Assembly (NCBI GenBank): GCA_048201935.1
Contig: DBFBGR010000006.1
Location: forward strand, 1 to 39,140
DNA from: MGBC124762 sp048201935
GTDB lineage: Bacteria > Bacillota > Clostridia > Oscillospirales > Oscillospiraceae
Direction of reading: 5' to 3'
DNA length: 39,140 nt
Every line of letters begins with the position of its first letter. Within the stretch, counting starts at the first letter, position 1. Of this stretch, positions 38,958 to 39,140 are shown piece by piece. The position numbers and the translations under genes are program-made. The notes beneath the pieces were generated by a model, which did not search any database, had not been told where the DNA came from, and saw only the letters and a list, made by a program, of their open reading frames with translations.

Positions 38958-39140
38958 GCGCTCGCTTGATGGCGTGCGTTTTTCAAGCCGTGTAAAAACC
39001 GGCGTGTACCTTGTAAATTAAACAACGTGACAAGAAACACGAAGCACCAGGAGTGGGCGGAGAGTTGGGCGAGAGCCTGGCTTGAAGCTTATTCTAAAGG
39101 TTGTCCTGAGCAATATTGCTTGGGGGCAACGTCAAGAAAT
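38958..39140 (+). ncRNA. Structured non-coding transcript running off the window
   Basis: At least 183 nt downstream of the strong promoter with no gene start. Helices include GTTTTT/AAAAAC, CGTG/CACG, a long-range CCAGG/CCTGG pair enclosing GGGC-GAGA-GCC, and a hairpin GTTGTCC...GGGGCAAC enclosing AGCAA/TTGCT. Most likely the leader of a 16S rRNA operon, but a leader of a ribosomal protein gene or another large structured RNA is possible. No T-box sequence, boxA or RNase P core is seen before the edge. Confidence 0.5.

Noticed and set aside
39000..39140. T-box leader at the right end
   Set aside because: Some AG-rich bulge-like sequence is present, but neither the T-box sequence nor an anti-terminator is visible before the window ends.

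Overview
The window looks like chromosome from a high-GC member of the Clostridia, most likely a gut Oscillospiraceae-type organism (Flavonifractor/Oscillibacter/Lawsonibacter-like). This rests on gene content and order: a short SRP RNA upstream of dnaX, the Gram-positive rimP-nusA-rnpM-ylxQ-infB-rbfA-nrnA-truB-ribF operon, a glgBCDA(P) glycogen operon with the GlgD paralogue, and sigma-A promoters with strong AGGAGG ribosome binding sites. No taxonomic search was possible. Most genes are housekeeping or metabolic. I see no phage, insertion sequence, CRISPR array or tRNA.

Layout. 1-1.8 kb: the 5' part of dnaX and the SRP RNA gene, both on the minus strand. 1.86-2.0 kb: a promoter-to-terminator unit on the minus strand that looks like a small RNA gene. 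2.06-6.2 kb: a MarR repressor with a palindromic operator, followed by a heterodimeric ABC exporter; cytidine deaminase follows at 6.25 kb. 6.7-8.2 kb: a lipoprotein and an AlgJ/DHHW-like protein. 8.3-10.05 kb: an NSS-family sodium symporter on the minus strand with a structured 5' leader. 10.05-10.65 kb: AT-rich intergenic DNA holding a second candidate small RNA. 10.7-13.2 kb: a znuACB-type zinc or manganese importer.

13.3-24.3 kb: a long plus-strand translation operon, starting with an attenuator-like leader and ending with a DUF1576 membrane protein and a MATE exporter before a shared terminator. 24.35-33.06 kb: minus-strand glycogen genes. One clear promoter drives glgB-glgC-glgD-glgA; glgP lies after an internal terminator. 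GlgC/GlgD make ADP-glucose, GlgA polymerises, GlgB branches and GlgP mobilises. GlgB carries a striking lysine/alanine-rich tail. 33.1-35.3 kb: a ClpP/TepA-like protease, a tiny membrane protein with HExxH and ExxAD motifs, and metA of the acetyl-CoA type. 35.4-38.8 kb: a hybrid sensor kinase with two receiver domains. 38.9-39.14 kb: a very strong promoter and a structured non-coding leader that run off the window, possibly an rRNA operon or another large RNA gene.

The most unusual signals are two candidate small RNAs that share a CUCUCUCCU anti-Shine-Dalgarno stretch just before their terminators, the structured leader of the NSS transporter, the histone-H1-like tail on GlgB, the minimal HExxH/ExxAD membrane protein, an intercistronic hairpin array in the glycogen operon, and a change in codon usage inside nusA.
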